Part shown: positions 21,812 to 30,417 of the stretch, piece after piece
Numbering within the stretch: position 1 is the stretch's first letter
Layout: the number at the start of each line of letters is the position of its first letter
DNA from: RPQJ01 sp963823535
GTDB lineage: Bacteria > Pseudomonadota > Gammaproteobacteria > Steroidobacterales > Steroidobacteraceae
DNA length: 64,000 nucleotides
Reading direction: 5' to 3'
NCBI GenBank assembly: GCA_963823535.1
Contig: CAWGLZ010000003.1
Span: 186,001-250,000 of the forward strand
Program-made: the position numbers and the translations under genes
Notes under the pieces: model-generated
The model's input: only the letters and a program-made list of their open reading frames with translations
What the model was told of the DNA's origin: nothing
Databases searched by the model: none

Positions 21812-23095
21812 ATGCCGACACGCACCGTCCGTTCCAGTCCGAGCGTCGCCAACGTCCGCTACGAGATCCGTGGTCGCCTGGCCCGGCGCGCCCAGGAAAT
21901 GGAGCGCATGGGCTACGAGATCGTCTCGCTGAACATCGGCAACCCGGGGGCTTTCGGCTTCCGCACGCCGGAGACCATGCGGCTCGCGATGATCGAGAAC
22001 CTGCGCTCGGCGGAGGGCTACTGCCACCAGAAGGGCATCTTCCCGGCCCGCGAGGCCGTGGTGATGCAGCAGCAGGAGCGCGGTGTCCGTGGCGTCACGG
22101 CGGACGACGTCTTCATCGGCAACGGAGTGAGCGAGCTGATCGACCTCACGTTGCGCGCGATGCTCGCGGCCGACGAGGAAGTCCTGGTGCCGAGCCCCGA
22201 CTACCCGCTGTGGACCGCCGCGGTGAACCTGAATCGCGGGCGCGCCGTGCACTATCCCTGCCGGCCGGAGCGTGGCTTCGTACCCGACCCCGACGAGATC
22301 GAATCCCTGATCACCAAGCGCACGCGCGCGATCGTCGTGATCAACCCGAACAACCCGACCGGCGCGGTCTACCCGCGCGCCGTGCTGGAGGCGATCGCCC
22401 GCATCGCCGAGAAGTACCACCTCGTGGTGCTGGCCGACGAGATCTACGACCAGATGACCTACGACGGCGCCGAGTTCGTGCCGATGGCCAGCCTCGTGAA
22501 CCACACGCTCTGCGGAACGCTGAGCGGCCTGTCGAAGGTCTACCGGGCGTGTGGCTACCGGGTGGGGTGGGCCGTGTTCTCCGGCGACGTCGAGCACTCC
22601 CGGGAATACCTGTCCGCGCTCGAACTGCTGTCGTCGCTGCGCCTGTGCAGCAACGTGCCGGGGCAGTGGGCCGTGCAGACGGCCCTGGGTGGCTACCAGA
22701 GCGTCCGCGAACTGCTCGTGCCCGGCGGCCGGCTGTACGAGTCGCGTCGGGCGATCATCGAGGCCGTCCAGCGCAGTCGCCACCTGCAGCTCAGCCCGCC
22801 GATGGGCGCGATGTACGGGTTCGTCGGAGTCAGGACCGACGTGCTCGGGGAATTCGACGACCAGCAGTTCGCGCTCGACCTTCTCGAGCACAAGCACGTG
22901 CTGGTCGCGCCGGGGACGAGCTTCAACGTTCCGTACCGCAATCACTTCCGCATCACGAACCTGCCCGAGCCGCGGCTCATCGCCGACGTTTTCGCGCGCA
23001 TCGAGGAACTGCTCGACAATTACGCGGCCGGGGACCAGCCAGCGACACGCCCGAATCCCGCACTGAGAGTGGTCGAAGCTGCCGGCGGGAACTGA
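21812..23095 (+). CDS. alaA: Alanine transaminase AlaA-type PLP aminotransferase
   Basis: This fold-type I aminotransferase converts pyruvate and glutamate to alanine and 2-oxoglutarate. The 427 residues match the AlaA (YfbQ) subgroup: EIVSLNIGNPGAFGFRTP, the EGYCHQKGIFPAREAVV segment, VFIGNGVSELIDL, VPSPDYPLWTAAVNL, INPNNPTGAVYP and ADEIYDQMTYDG. The PLP lysine is at residue 242 in SGLSKVYRACGYRVGW, and the substrate-binding Arg is in YRNHFRITNLPEP. CATAAT at 21777-21782, in the short gap upstream, could serve as a -10 element. Its 3' end overlaps the open upstream frame of the following nuclease gene. Confidence 0.92.
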   Translation: MPTRTVRSSPSVANVRYEIRGRLARRAQEMERMGYEIVSLNIGNPGAFGFRTPETMRLAMIENLRSAEGYCHQKGIFPAREAVVMQQQERGVRGVTADDVFIGNGVSELIDLTLRAMLAADEEVLVPSPDYPLWTAAVNLNRGRAVHYPCRPERGFVPDPDEIESLITKRTRAIVVINPNNPTGAVYPRAVLEAIARIAEKYHLVVLADEIYDQMTYDGAEFVPMASLVNHTLCGTLSGLSKVYRACGYRVGWAVFSGDVEHSREYLSALELLSSLRLCSNVPGQWAVQTALGGYQSVRELLVPGGRLYESRRAIIEAVQRSRHLQLSPPMGAMYGFVGVRTDVLGEFDDQQFALDLLEHKHVLVAPGTSFNVPYRNHFRITNLPEPRLIADVFARIEELLDNYAAGDQPATRPNPALRVVEAAGGN

Positions 23096-23183
23096 CACGT
23101 CCGTCCTGGCGAGGGCGACGACCCGGGTCACGCCCACGCGTCGGCTGGCGCACTACCTGCGCGCGCGACATGACGCGGACTGC

Positions 23184-25739
23184 ATGGCACGCGGGCTCGA
23201 GGTGTGGCCGACGGCGGATGTCGTTACCTGGGACGAGCTGATCGAGCGTGCGTTCCTCGTCGATCGCCAGGAGGGGCGGGCAACGGGGCGTTGGCTGCCG
23301 GCAAGCGCCGCGCAGCTGGTCTGGGATCGCATCGTCCGGGACGATTCCGCGCTCGATGGCATGGTTTCGGCGGCGGGCATTGGCCGCGCGGCGTACCTGT
23401 CATGGCGTCGCCTGAACGACTACGACATCCCACCGGCAGCACTGGCGGACGAGGGGACGCTCGAAACGGTGGCCTTTGCGCGCTGGTGCGCGCAATACCG
23501 GCGCTGGCTCGAGTCCCGCGGCTGGACAGACGTCTCGCTGGCGCAGCGCTCGATTCATTCCGTCGCCATCGGTCCGGGCCTGGAAATCGTCGGCTTCGAC
23601 CGGCTCAACCCGACGCAGGATGCCCTGCTGCAACGATGGTCGGCGGCGGGTGTCGATGTCCGCCGGGAGACCGGCGCACGAGTCCGCGGGCGCGCGATGC
23701 GCGTCGACTGTGTCGACGGCGCGGGAGAGATCGACGCCGCGGCGCGATGGGCGGCGAATCTTCTGCACGGGCAGCGCGATCTGCGCGTGGCCATCGTGGT
23801 TCCGGACCTGTCCCGGCGGCGCGCGGACGTCCGCCGCATCGTCGAGCGGGTTTTCGTGCCGGAGGCAGGACTCACCTCCGGGCCGGCGCCGGAGTCGCGG
23901 GCCTTCGAACTGGCGGCTGCGCGTCCACTGGGCGAGCACCCCGTCGTGGCCGCCGCGCTCGACTTCCTCGACGTGCTCCTCGGGACGCCGGACCTCCCGG
24001 CCGTGAGTCGCTTCCTGCGCAATCCCTTTCTGGCCGACGCCGACATCGAGGGTCCGGCCCGGGCGCGCCTGGATGCCAGGATCCGCCGCTTCGGGCGCCC
24101 CGACGTCGGACTGGACGGACTGGAGCGCCTGGCGGCGGAGCATGGTTGCCCGTCGCTGGCGCGCGTCCTTGTTCCGGCCCGAAATGAAATCTCGAAATGG
24201 TCTGATAAAGATCTTCCAAGTAATTATTCCAATTATATTTTTACGGTCCTTGGCGCGCTGGGTTGGCCAGGCTCCGGTCTCGACAGTGCGGAGCATCAGG
24301 CCGAGGAGCGATGCCGGATACTCGTGTCGGATTTTGGATCCTGCGACGAACTCACGGGCAAGGTCAGACCGGCCGAGGCCGTCGGGCTGCTGCGGGAGAT
24401 GGCCAGCCGTGTCCTGTTCGAGCCGCAGGAGCTTCGCGCGCCGTTACTGGTCATCGATGCCGAGACGTCGGCGGGCATGCGCTTCGACGCGATCTGGGTC
24501 TGCGGGATGGACGGTTCCCGTTGGCCGCCGCCCGCGGCGCCGGATCCTTTCCTGCCGCGCCACCTGCAACTCCGGCACGGGCTGCCGCGCGCGTCGGCCG
24601 ATTTCGCGGCCGGTGAGGCCCGCGAGACGCTGGACCGGCTGCTGTGCAGTGCGGGCGAAATCGTCCTGAGCGTGCCGCAGCTGGAGGACGACACACCGTT
24701 GTTGCCGAGCCCGCTGCTCGCCGGTATCCCAGCTGGCGTGCCACCGCCCGGATGGCCGGCGCCGGGCCTCGCGGCACTGAGTCACGAGGCCCGGCCGCCC
24801 CTCGAGTCGGCGATCGATGCGCGGCTTCCCTGCGTCGCCGGTGAGGAGCGCCGGCGGGGCGGCGCGCGATTGCTCGAATTGCAGGCGGCGTGTCCGTTCC
24901 GTGCCCAGGCCGAGCTGCGGCTTGGCGCGCGTGCGCTCGACGAGCCTGGCGTGGGCGTGGGTGCAGCGGAGCGCGGCGATCTCGTACACGTCGCGCTGGC
25001 CTCGCTCTGGCGCGAACTCGCCAGCCAGTCGACTCTCAAGGCGCTCGACGCGTCCGCGGTCGTGTCCGCGGTGCATCGCGCCGTGACCGCCGCACTGGTG
25101 GAAGCACGCCGGTCGGCGGACCCGGTGCTCCGGCACCTGCTCGACCTCGAGGCCGAATGGCTCGAGGCGCGGGTGCTGGAGATGGTTGCGATCGACCGGG
25201 AGCGCCCGGACTTTGCGATCGAGGCCATCGAGGAGCCCGTGATCGCCCGGATCGAGGGTCTCGACCTGGAACTGCGTCCCGACCGGCTCGACAGGCTCGG
25301 GGACGGGTCGCTGGCCGTGATCGATTACAAGACGGGCGCCAGTGCCGATGTCCGGGCCTGGCTCGATGAACGACCGCGGCTGCCGCAGTTGCCGGCCTAC
25401 GTGCTGGCACTGGGCCCCGAACGCATCGCTGCGGTGAGCTTCGCCCGCCTGCGCACGGGCGATACGGGCTATGCCGGCCTCGCGCGGAGCGCCGAGCATT
25501 TTCCGGGTCTCAAGGTGCCCGGTGCCAAGGGCGGCCCGAAGGGCTTCGACTCCTGGGAGCAGCTCGTCGCGGAGTGGCAGCGGCGTCTCGAGGGGCTGGC
25601 CGCCGAGTACGTTGCCGGGGACGCGCGACTCGCACCCAACCCGAAGAAGGCCTGCGAGTACTGCCACCTCGGTGCGCTGTGCCGCATTGCGGAGACGCGC
25701 GGCGCGGCGCCCGACGAGGAGGTCGGGGAGGATGAGTGA
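23184..25739 (+). CDS. AddB/RecC-like recombination nuclease-helicase subunit, PD-(D/E)XK family (start uncertain)
   Basis: This protein resembles the 'probable DNA repair protein' family (TIGR03623-like) that pairs with an AddA-like helicase in double-strand-break processing. The first ATG gives 851 residues. The C-terminal nuclease motif is AVIDYKTGASADVRAWL near 713. Cysteines in QAACPFRAQAELRLGARALD near 569 and CEYCHLGALC near 822 form an AddB-type iron-sulfur signature. The family's N-terminal sequence seems to continue upstream of the ATG: T-R-V-T-P-T-R-R-L-A-H-Y-L-R-A-R is read in frame from about 23121. No ATG, GTG or TTG exists in frame between the stop at 23064 and 23184; only CTG codons do. 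An AT-rich patch (24181-24245) encodes a Ser/Asn/Tyr-rich insert. The stop overlaps the next gene's start. Confidence 0.8.
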   Translation: MARGLEVWPTADVVTWDELIERAFLVDRQEGRATGRWLPASAAQLVWDRIVRDDSALDGMVSAAGIGRAAYLSWRRLNDYDIPPAALADEGTLETVAFARWCAQYRRWLESRGWTDVSLAQRSIHSVAIGPGLEIVGFDRLNPTQDALLQRWSAAGVDVRRETGARVRGRAMRVDCVDGAGEIDAAARWAANLLHGQRDLRVAIVVPDLSRRRADVRRIVERVFVPEAGLTSGPAPESRAFELAAARPLGEHPVVAAALDFLDVLLGTPDLPAVSRFLRNPFLADADIEGPARARLDARIRRFGRPDVGLDGLERLAAEHGCPSLARVLVPARNEISKWSDKDLPSNYSNYIFTVLGALGWPGSGLDSAEHQAEERCRILVSDFGSCDELTGKVRPAEAVGLLREMASRVLFEPQELRAPLLVIDAETSAGMRFDAIWVCGMDGSRWPPPAAPDPFLPRHLQLRHGLPRASADFAAGEARETLDRLLCSAGEIVLSVPQLEDDTPLLPSPLLAGIPAGVPPPGWPAPGLAALSHEARPPLESAIDARLPCVAGEERRRGGARLLELQAACPFRAQAELRLGARALDEPGVGVGAAERGDLVHVALASLWRELASQSTLKALDASAVVSAVHRAVTAALVEARRSADPVLRHLLDLEAEWLEARVLEMVAIDRERPDFAIEAIEEPVIARIEGLDLELRPDRLDRLGDGSLAVIDYKTGASADVRAWLDERPRLPQLPAYVLALGPERIAAVSFARLRTGDTGYAGLARSAEHFPGLKVPGAKGGPKGFDSWEQLVAEWQRRLEGLAAEYVAGDARLAPNPKKACEYCHLGALCRIAETRGAAPDEEVGEDE
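24181..24245 (+). other. AT-rich patch inside a GC-rich coding region
   Basis: Only about 16 of the 60 bases 24181-24240 are G or C, in a gene that is otherwise near 70% GC. The reading frame stays open and encodes N-E-I-S-K-W-S-D-K-D-L-P-S-N-Y-S-N-Y-I-F with codons rare in this genome (AAT, TAT, ATT, TTT, AGT). GC-rich codons return abruptly at the family-like ALGWPG motif. Confidence 0.85.
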
Positions 25740-28713
25740 CCTCCGCCATGCGGATGCGCGGGCGCGCGAGCGGGCCCTTGCGGTCGACCGCAGCTTCATC
25801 GTCCAGGCACCGGCCGGCGCTGGCAAGACGGAACTCCTGACACGGCGCTTCCTGGCGCTGCTCGCGACCGTCACCGAGCCGGAATCGATTCTCGCGATCA
25901 CCTTCACACGCAAGGCTGCGGCCGAGATGCGCGACCGCATCCTCGCGGCGCTCCGCGCGGTAGGCACGCCGGACCCTGCGCGACCGATCCATGCGCGCAC
26001 CCTGGAGCTTGCGCGTACGGCCCTGGCCGCGGACACGCGCCACGACTGGCACCTGCTCGAGCAGCCGGGCCGCCTGCGCATCCAGACGATCGACGCGCTC
26101 AACCTCGGGCTCGCGCGTCGCCTGCCCCTGCTCTCGGGCCTCGGGGCGGGACTCGGCATCGAAGAGGACGCCCGCGATCTCTATCGACGCGCGGCGGAGC
26201 GACTGCTGACCCACCTTCCCCACGGCCTCACGCGTCACAGCGAGTCGGTCGCGACCTTGCTCACGCACGTGGACAACCGGGTGGATCGGTTCGTCGAACT
26301 GGTCATCGAGATGCTCACCCGGCGCGAGGCGTGGCTCCCGGTCCTGCCTGGTGACGTGGACGACGCCCGGGAGGAAGCCCTGCTCCGGCGGCACCTCGAG
26401 TCCGCACGCGACGACCTCGTGCGCGGGCACCTGGCATCGCTCCGCGATGCGATGCCTGGCAGCCTGCTCGAGGAAGCGGCCGAGGTGGCGGCCGAGGCCG
26501 CGGGCAACCTGGTCGCCGACGGCCAGGCGTCGCCGATCTGCCACTGGGCGGATGCAAGCCGATTGCCCGCCGACGGCCCGGACGACGTGCCGCTCTGGCG
26601 CGGGCTGGCGCAGCTGCTGCTGACGGAGGAAGGCACGCCGCGCGCACGGTTCGACAAGCGGCTCGGTGTTCCGCCGAAGGAGGCCGGGCGCGACCTCAAG
26701 CGGCGTGCGGGACTTGCGGCCGCGCGACTCGGCGAGTTCGCCCAGGCGATGGAACTCCTGCATGCGACGCGCAGCCTGCCGTCTCCGTCGTACGACGCGG
26801 AGGAGTGGCGCGTGCTGATGGCGCAGTTTCGCGTTCTCAGGCTGGCGGTGGCCGAACTCGAGGTCGTGTTCGGGGAACGCCGCGTCGCGGACTACCCGCG
26901 CTTCGCCCGGGCGGCGCGCCAGGCACTCGGCTCGTCGGAGGCGCCGACGGATACCGCGCTCGCACTCGACGCCGAGCTGCGCCACGTACTCGTGGACGAG
27001 TTCCAGGACACGTCGGATGCGCAGGTGAAGTTGATCGAGTCGCTGACAGCCGGCTGGCAGCCGGACGACGGCCGCACGCTGTTCCTGGTCGGGGACCCGA
27101 TGCAGTCCATCTATCGGTTCCGCAATGCCGAGGTCGGGCTGTTCCTCGACATCCGGAACCGGGGGCTCGGGGGCATCGATCTCGAGTCGCTCACGCTGGC
27201 CGTGAATTTCCGCTCGACAGTACCGGTCGTCGAGTGGGTGAACGAATGCTTCGCGCAGGTGCTGCCCGACGAGGACGACGCGCTGCGCGGCGCCGTTCGA
27301 TATGCACCGTGCGTTGCTGGACCGGACGCGGGCCACGACGGCGGGGTGCGACTGCATGCACTGTTGCGCCGCAGTCGCCTGCACGAGGCCGAGGAGGTGG
27401 CAGCCGTCGTCCGCGACCGCTTGCACGCGGATCGGGCGGCGAGCATCGGCATCCTCGTTCAGGGCCGCAGTCATCTCGTGCACATCGTCGCGGAGCTGGC
27501 ACGGCAGGGCATCGAGTTCCGGGCCACGGACATCGACCCGCTCGGCGAGCGACCGGTGGTGCTCGACCTGCTCGCGCTGACCCGGGCGCTCGCGCATCAT
27601 GCGGACCGCACGGCCTGGCTGGCGATCCTGCGCGCACCGTGGTGCGGCCTCACGCTGGCAGAGTTGCATGCGCTGGTCGGGGACGACCGGGATGCCCCGA
27701 TCAGCGAACGGCTGCGCGATCCGTCGCATCGTGCCCGTATCGCGGGTGACGCGCACCGGCGACTGGAACGCACGTGGCACGTGCTGGATGCGGCGTGCGT
27801 CGAACTGCGACGATACGGACTGCGCGACGCGGTCGAGCGTGCCTGGAACGCACTCGGGGGACCGGCCACCGCGGCATCCCGCAGGGAGCTTGACGAGGCG
27901 CAGGCCTACCTCGATACGCTCGCGGCGCTCGAGTCGAGGACGACCGGCCCTGTCGATCTCGCGCAGCTCGCGCGGGCGCTCGAGGCGCTCTACGCACCAT
28001 CGAGCGAACGCGCCGACGTGCGCGTGGAGCTGCTGACGGTGCACAAGGCGAAGGGACTGCAGTACGACACGGTGATCGTGCCGGGCCTCGAGCGCCTCCC
28101 GGGACGCGATGACCGGAGGCTGCTGCACTGGGTGCGGTTGCCGCTCGCGGGACGCGACGAGCTCGTCGTCGCGCCGGTTTCACGGACGGGTGCCGAGGCG
28201 AATCTCCTCTACGCGTGGCTCGAGGCGCTCGAGCGCGAGAAACTGCTGCAGGAGCGGCGACGACTGCTCTACGTGGCGGCGACGCGCGCTAAGCGGTGGC
28301 TGCACCTGTTCGGCAGCGTACAGGTCCGCGACGACAAGGACCCGCCCGAGCTGCGCCGGCCGGCGGCGCAGACTGCACTCGGCCTGCTGTGGCCGGCCGT
28401 CGGTGGCCAGTTCGTGCAGCGGCTGGCGGAGGCGGGCCCGGGCGACGGTGAGGACGCGCCGGCGACGTCGCGCGATCCCCTCTTGCGAAGATTACCGTCG
28501 AGCTGGACCGAGCAGTGTGCTGCCGGCGGCCCCGTCGATCGATTCGCGCCTCGTGCCGCGGGCGCCCGCGACGCCGACGGTCGAGTTCGACTGGGCCACG
28601 GAAACGGCGCGGCACGTCGGCACGGTGGTCCACCGCGAGCTGCAGCGCATCGCCCGCAGCGGGGACGCCCTGCAGGCCGATGCAGTGCGACTGCACGAGC
28701 GCTGGGCGAATGA
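25732..28713 (+). CDS. AddA/RecB-like UvrD-family helicase, N-terminal part (frame broken near 28517)
   Basis: This is a superfamily 1 DNA helicase that would work with the upstream nuclease in end resection. ATG 25732 lies inside the 3' end of the upstream gene (8-base overlap). Walker A is APAGAGKTELLTRRFLALL (K32), and motif Ia is ITFTRKAAAEMRDRI. Walker B is LVDEFQDTSDAQ near 421, followed by GDPMQSIYRFRNAEVGLF, motif V TVHKAKGLQYDTVIVPGLE and motif VI RRLLYVAATRAKRWLHLFG. After RRLPSSWTEQ the frame yields low-complexity Arg/Gly/Ala sequence, while the true C-terminal domain continues one base over (28517-29125). A single extra base near 28511-28520, or an assembly error, best explains this. 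As read, the product is 993 residues and lacks its nuclease domain. Confidence 0.85.
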   Translation: MSDLRHADARARERALAVDRSFIVQAPAGAGKTELLTRRFLALLATVTEPESILAITFTRKAAAEMRDRILAALRAVGTPDPARPIHARTLELARTALAADTRHDWHLLEQPGRLRIQTIDALNLGLARRLPLLSGLGAGLGIEEDARDLYRRAAERLLTHLPHGLTRHSESVATLLTHVDNRVDRFVELVIEMLTRREAWLPVLPGDVDDAREEALLRRHLESARDDLVRGHLASLRDAMPGSLLEEAAEVAAEAAGNLVADGQASPICHWADASRLPADGPDDVPLWRGLAQLLLTEEGTPRARFDKRLGVPPKEAGRDLKRRAGLAAARLGEFAQAMELLHATRSLPSPSYDAEEWRVLMAQFRVLRLAVAELEVVFGERRVADYPRFARAARQALGSSEAPTDTALALDAELRHVLVDEFQDTSDAQVKLIESLTAGWQPDDGRTLFLVGDPMQSIYRFRNAEVGLFLDIRNRGLGGIDLESLTLAVNFRSTVPVVEWVNECFAQVLPDEDDALRGAVRYAPCVAGPDAGHDGGVRLHALLRRSRLHEAEEVAAVVRDRLHADRAASIGILVQGRSHLVHIVAELARQGIEFRATDIDPLGERPVVLDLLALTRALAHHADRTAWLAILRAPWCGLTLAELHALVGDDRDAPISERLRDPSHRARIAGDAHRRLERTWHVLDAACVELRRYGLRDAVERAWNALGGPATAASRRELDEAQAYLDTLAALESRTTGPVDLAQLARALEALYAPSSERADVRVELLTVHKAKGLQYDTVIVPGLERLPGRDDRRLLHWVRLPLAGRDELVVAPVSRTGAEANLLYAWLEALEREKLLQERRRLLYVAATRAKRWLHLFGSVQVRDDKDPPELRRPAAQTALGLLWPAVGGQFVQRLAEAGPGDGEDAPATSRDPLLRRLPSSWTEQCAAGGPVDRFAPRAAGARDADGRVRLGHGNGAARRHGGPPRAAAHRPQRGRPAGRCSATARALGE

Positions 28714-29125
28714 ACTCGCGGAACTCGGGGTTCCCGCGCCACGACGGGCAGCGGCGGTGGAGCGGATCGACAGTGCGCTCCGGCGCGCACTCGCGGACCC
28801 CCGCGGTCGCTGGCTGCTCGATCCGGGGCACCGGGAACAGTCGACGGAGCTGGCGCTCACCGGTCGACTGGGCGGAGAGGTGGTGAACATCGTGGTCGAT
28901 CGCACGTTCGTGGATGCGGAAGGCGTGCGCTGGATCGTGGACTACAAGACCAGCAGCCACGAGGGCGCGGGCCTCGAGGCATTCCTCGACCGCGAGCAGG
29001 AGCGCTACCGGGCGCAGCTCGAACGCTACGCGGCGCTCATGCGCCGGCTGGGACCCGAGCCTGTCCGCCTCGGCCTGTACTTTCCACTACTGGCGGGCTG
29101 GCGCGAATGGCCCGACGCGGGCTGA
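28517..29125 (+). CDS. AddA/RecB-like helicase, C-terminal nuclease part (displaced frame)
   Basis: This is the continuation of the upstream helicase in the +1 frame. Clear family sequence begins at L-P-A-A-P and runs through EFDWATETARHVGTVVHREL, ERIDSALRRALADPRGRWLL and the PD-(D/E)XK nuclease core VVDRTFVDAEGVRWIVDYKT. It ends with QERYRAQLERYAALMRRL and LGLYFPLLAGWREW. The GTG at 28517 is the first in-frame codon that could serve as a start, but no ribosome site supports independent translation. I treat it as the severed end of one gene (25732-29125). The stop is one base from the convergent gspN stop. Confidence 0.75.
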   Translation: MLPAAPSIDSRLVPRAPATPTVEFDWATETARHVGTVVHRELQRIARSGDALQADAVRLHERWANELAELGVPAPRRAAAVERIDSALRRALADPRGRWLLDPGHREQSTELALTGRLGGEVVNIVVDRTFVDAEGVRWIVDYKTSSHEGAGLEAFLDREQERYRAQLERYAALMRRLGPEPVRLGLYFPLLAGWREWPDAG

Positions 29126-29126
29126 G

Positions 29127-29939
29127 TCAGAGCGTGCCACTGACGCTGACGGGCCGCCGGCCGGCAGCATCGGCCGGTCCGAGCAGTTCCAGCGAGCGTG
29201 CGAGGGCCGGCGGCGTGCTGCCGCGGGGCGCCAGCGTCCCGTCGAGCAGGAAGCTCCGGTCACGCCCCAGCGTGAACCGGCCCTCGAACGAGAACGGGCC
29301 TTCCTTGTCGGTGACCCTCGCGTTCAGTTGCTCGGCCTGCACCTCGCCGCCCTGCGGATCGGGCATCACCACGTGGTAGCTGCCGATCGATGCGTTGCGC
29401 GGTGGGGGCGCGACGAGGTCATCCATGTCGAGCGTGCCTCTGAGGGTCGTGGGCCAGCCGTCGCTCACCACGATCTCGTCGAAGAGGCCCGTCAGCCGGC
29501 CGCGCCACCCGCGAGGCATGCCGATCGGCAGCGCGGACAGAACCTCGACCGGCAAGTCCGCCCGGACGTCCTGCAGGTACACGCTGCCGGCGAAAGACAC
29601 GCCGAAACCGGTACTGAGACTGCCGTCGGCGCGCGTGAGCACCAGCTCGCCGCCGATCCGTCCCCGCAGGAGGGCGAGCGGCGAGAGCGACCAGCGCAGG
29701 TCGCCGAGCGGCGCGGAGCGCCATGACAGCCCCCGTGCCTGGCCCGTCCATACCGAACCCGTCAGTGCCGTCGCCTCCAGGCCGAGACGGGAAAGCTGGG
29801 CGCCCAGCAGGGTGGCCGGCAGGGTTGCCAGCGCGATGAGCAGCGCGGCGGCGAGGCCGACTGCGATCAGCCACCAGGGTCGTCGTGCGGAGGTCGGCGC
29901 CGAGTGCGCCGTGCGTTCACGGACTCGGCGCGGCGCCAT
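29127..29939 (-). CDS. gspN: Type II secretion system protein N
   Basis: GspN is an accessory inner-membrane component of some type II secretion systems. The 270 residues have a basic N-terminus and one transmembrane helix (LIAVGLAAALLIALATLP, about 25-42). A periplasmic domain with the family's landmarks follows: LTGSVWTGQARGLSW, LGDLRWSLSPLALLRGRIGGEL, GSVYLQDVRADLPVEVLSALP and LRGTLDMDDL. It is the last gene of the operon and overlaps gspM by 23 bases. Its stop meets the AddA-like stop with one base between, and no terminator is visible there. Confidence 0.85.
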   Translation of the reverse strand: MAPRRVRERTAHSAPTSARRPWWLIAVGLAAALLIALATLPATLLGAQLSRLGLEATALTGSVWTGQARGLSWRSAPLGDLRWSLSPLALLRGRIGGELVLTRADGSLSTGFGVSFAGSVYLQDVRADLPVEVLSALPIGMPRGWRGRLTGLFDEIVVSDGWPTTLRGTLDMDDLVAPPPRNASIGSYHVVMPDPQGGEVQAEQLNARVTDKEGPFSFEGRFTLGRDRSFLLDGTLAPRGSTPPALARSLELLGPADAAGRRPVSVSGTL

Positions 29940-30417
29940 GAGTCAGCGTCAGGCTGGCGTTCACGAGTCCCGGGGCGGCCGCCGCGTCGATGGTGGCCGC
30001 CTCGACCTTGACGCCATACTGCTGCTGCAGGTTCGCGAGCCATGCCACCAGGGTGTCGAACGGGGCGGCCTCGAGCCGCAGGCGTAGCCCGTGCTCGCCG
30101 CTCGGGCTCTGGTCGCGGATTGCGCTGCCGAGCCCGGCCTCGCGACCCGTCCGGTCGACCAGCACCACGAGTGACTGGTTGTTGGTAACGACACCGCCCA
30201 TGGCGCCGGCGGCCATGACCTCCGGCGCCATGCGGCGCATCAACGCGAGGTCGGCCGCTTTCTGGTCGACGCGGGACGCCCGCTTCGTCGCCGCCGACGT
30301 GAGGGGCAGGACGATCGCGAAATAGAGGAGGGCGATGGCCAGCAGGCCCGTCGCGACGTAGACGAGGTTGCGTTCCCGCGGTGCGAGGCCGCCGAGCCAT
30401 TGACGGAGTTCGTTCAT
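29917..30417 (-). CDS. gspM: Type II secretion system protein M
   Basis: GspM is a bitopic inner-membrane protein that partners GspL in the assembly platform and links it to the pseudopilus. The 166 residues start with MNELRQWLGGLAPRERNLVY, the family's amphipathic leader, followed by one membrane helix (VATGLLAIALLYFAIVLPLT, about 21-40). The periplasmic ferredoxin-like domain includes LRLRLEAAPFDTLVAWLANL and YGVKVEAATID. It overlaps gspL by four bases (ATGA) and gspN by 23, so all three are translationally coupled. Confidence 0.88.
   Translation of the reverse strand: MNELRQWLGGLAPRERNLVYVATGLLAIALLYFAIVLPLTSAATKRASRVDQKAADLALMRRMAPEVMAAGAMGGVVTNNQSLVVLVDRTGREAGLGSAIRDQSPSGEHGLRLRLEAAPFDTLVAWLANLQQQYGVKVEAATIDAAAAPGLVNASLTLTHGAAPSP

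Noticed and set aside
25510..28128. Minus-strand open frame of about 870 codons opposite the AddA-like helicase
   Set aside because: The helicase motifs on the plus strand are unambiguous. The minus frame has no domain and only reflects third-position GC bias.
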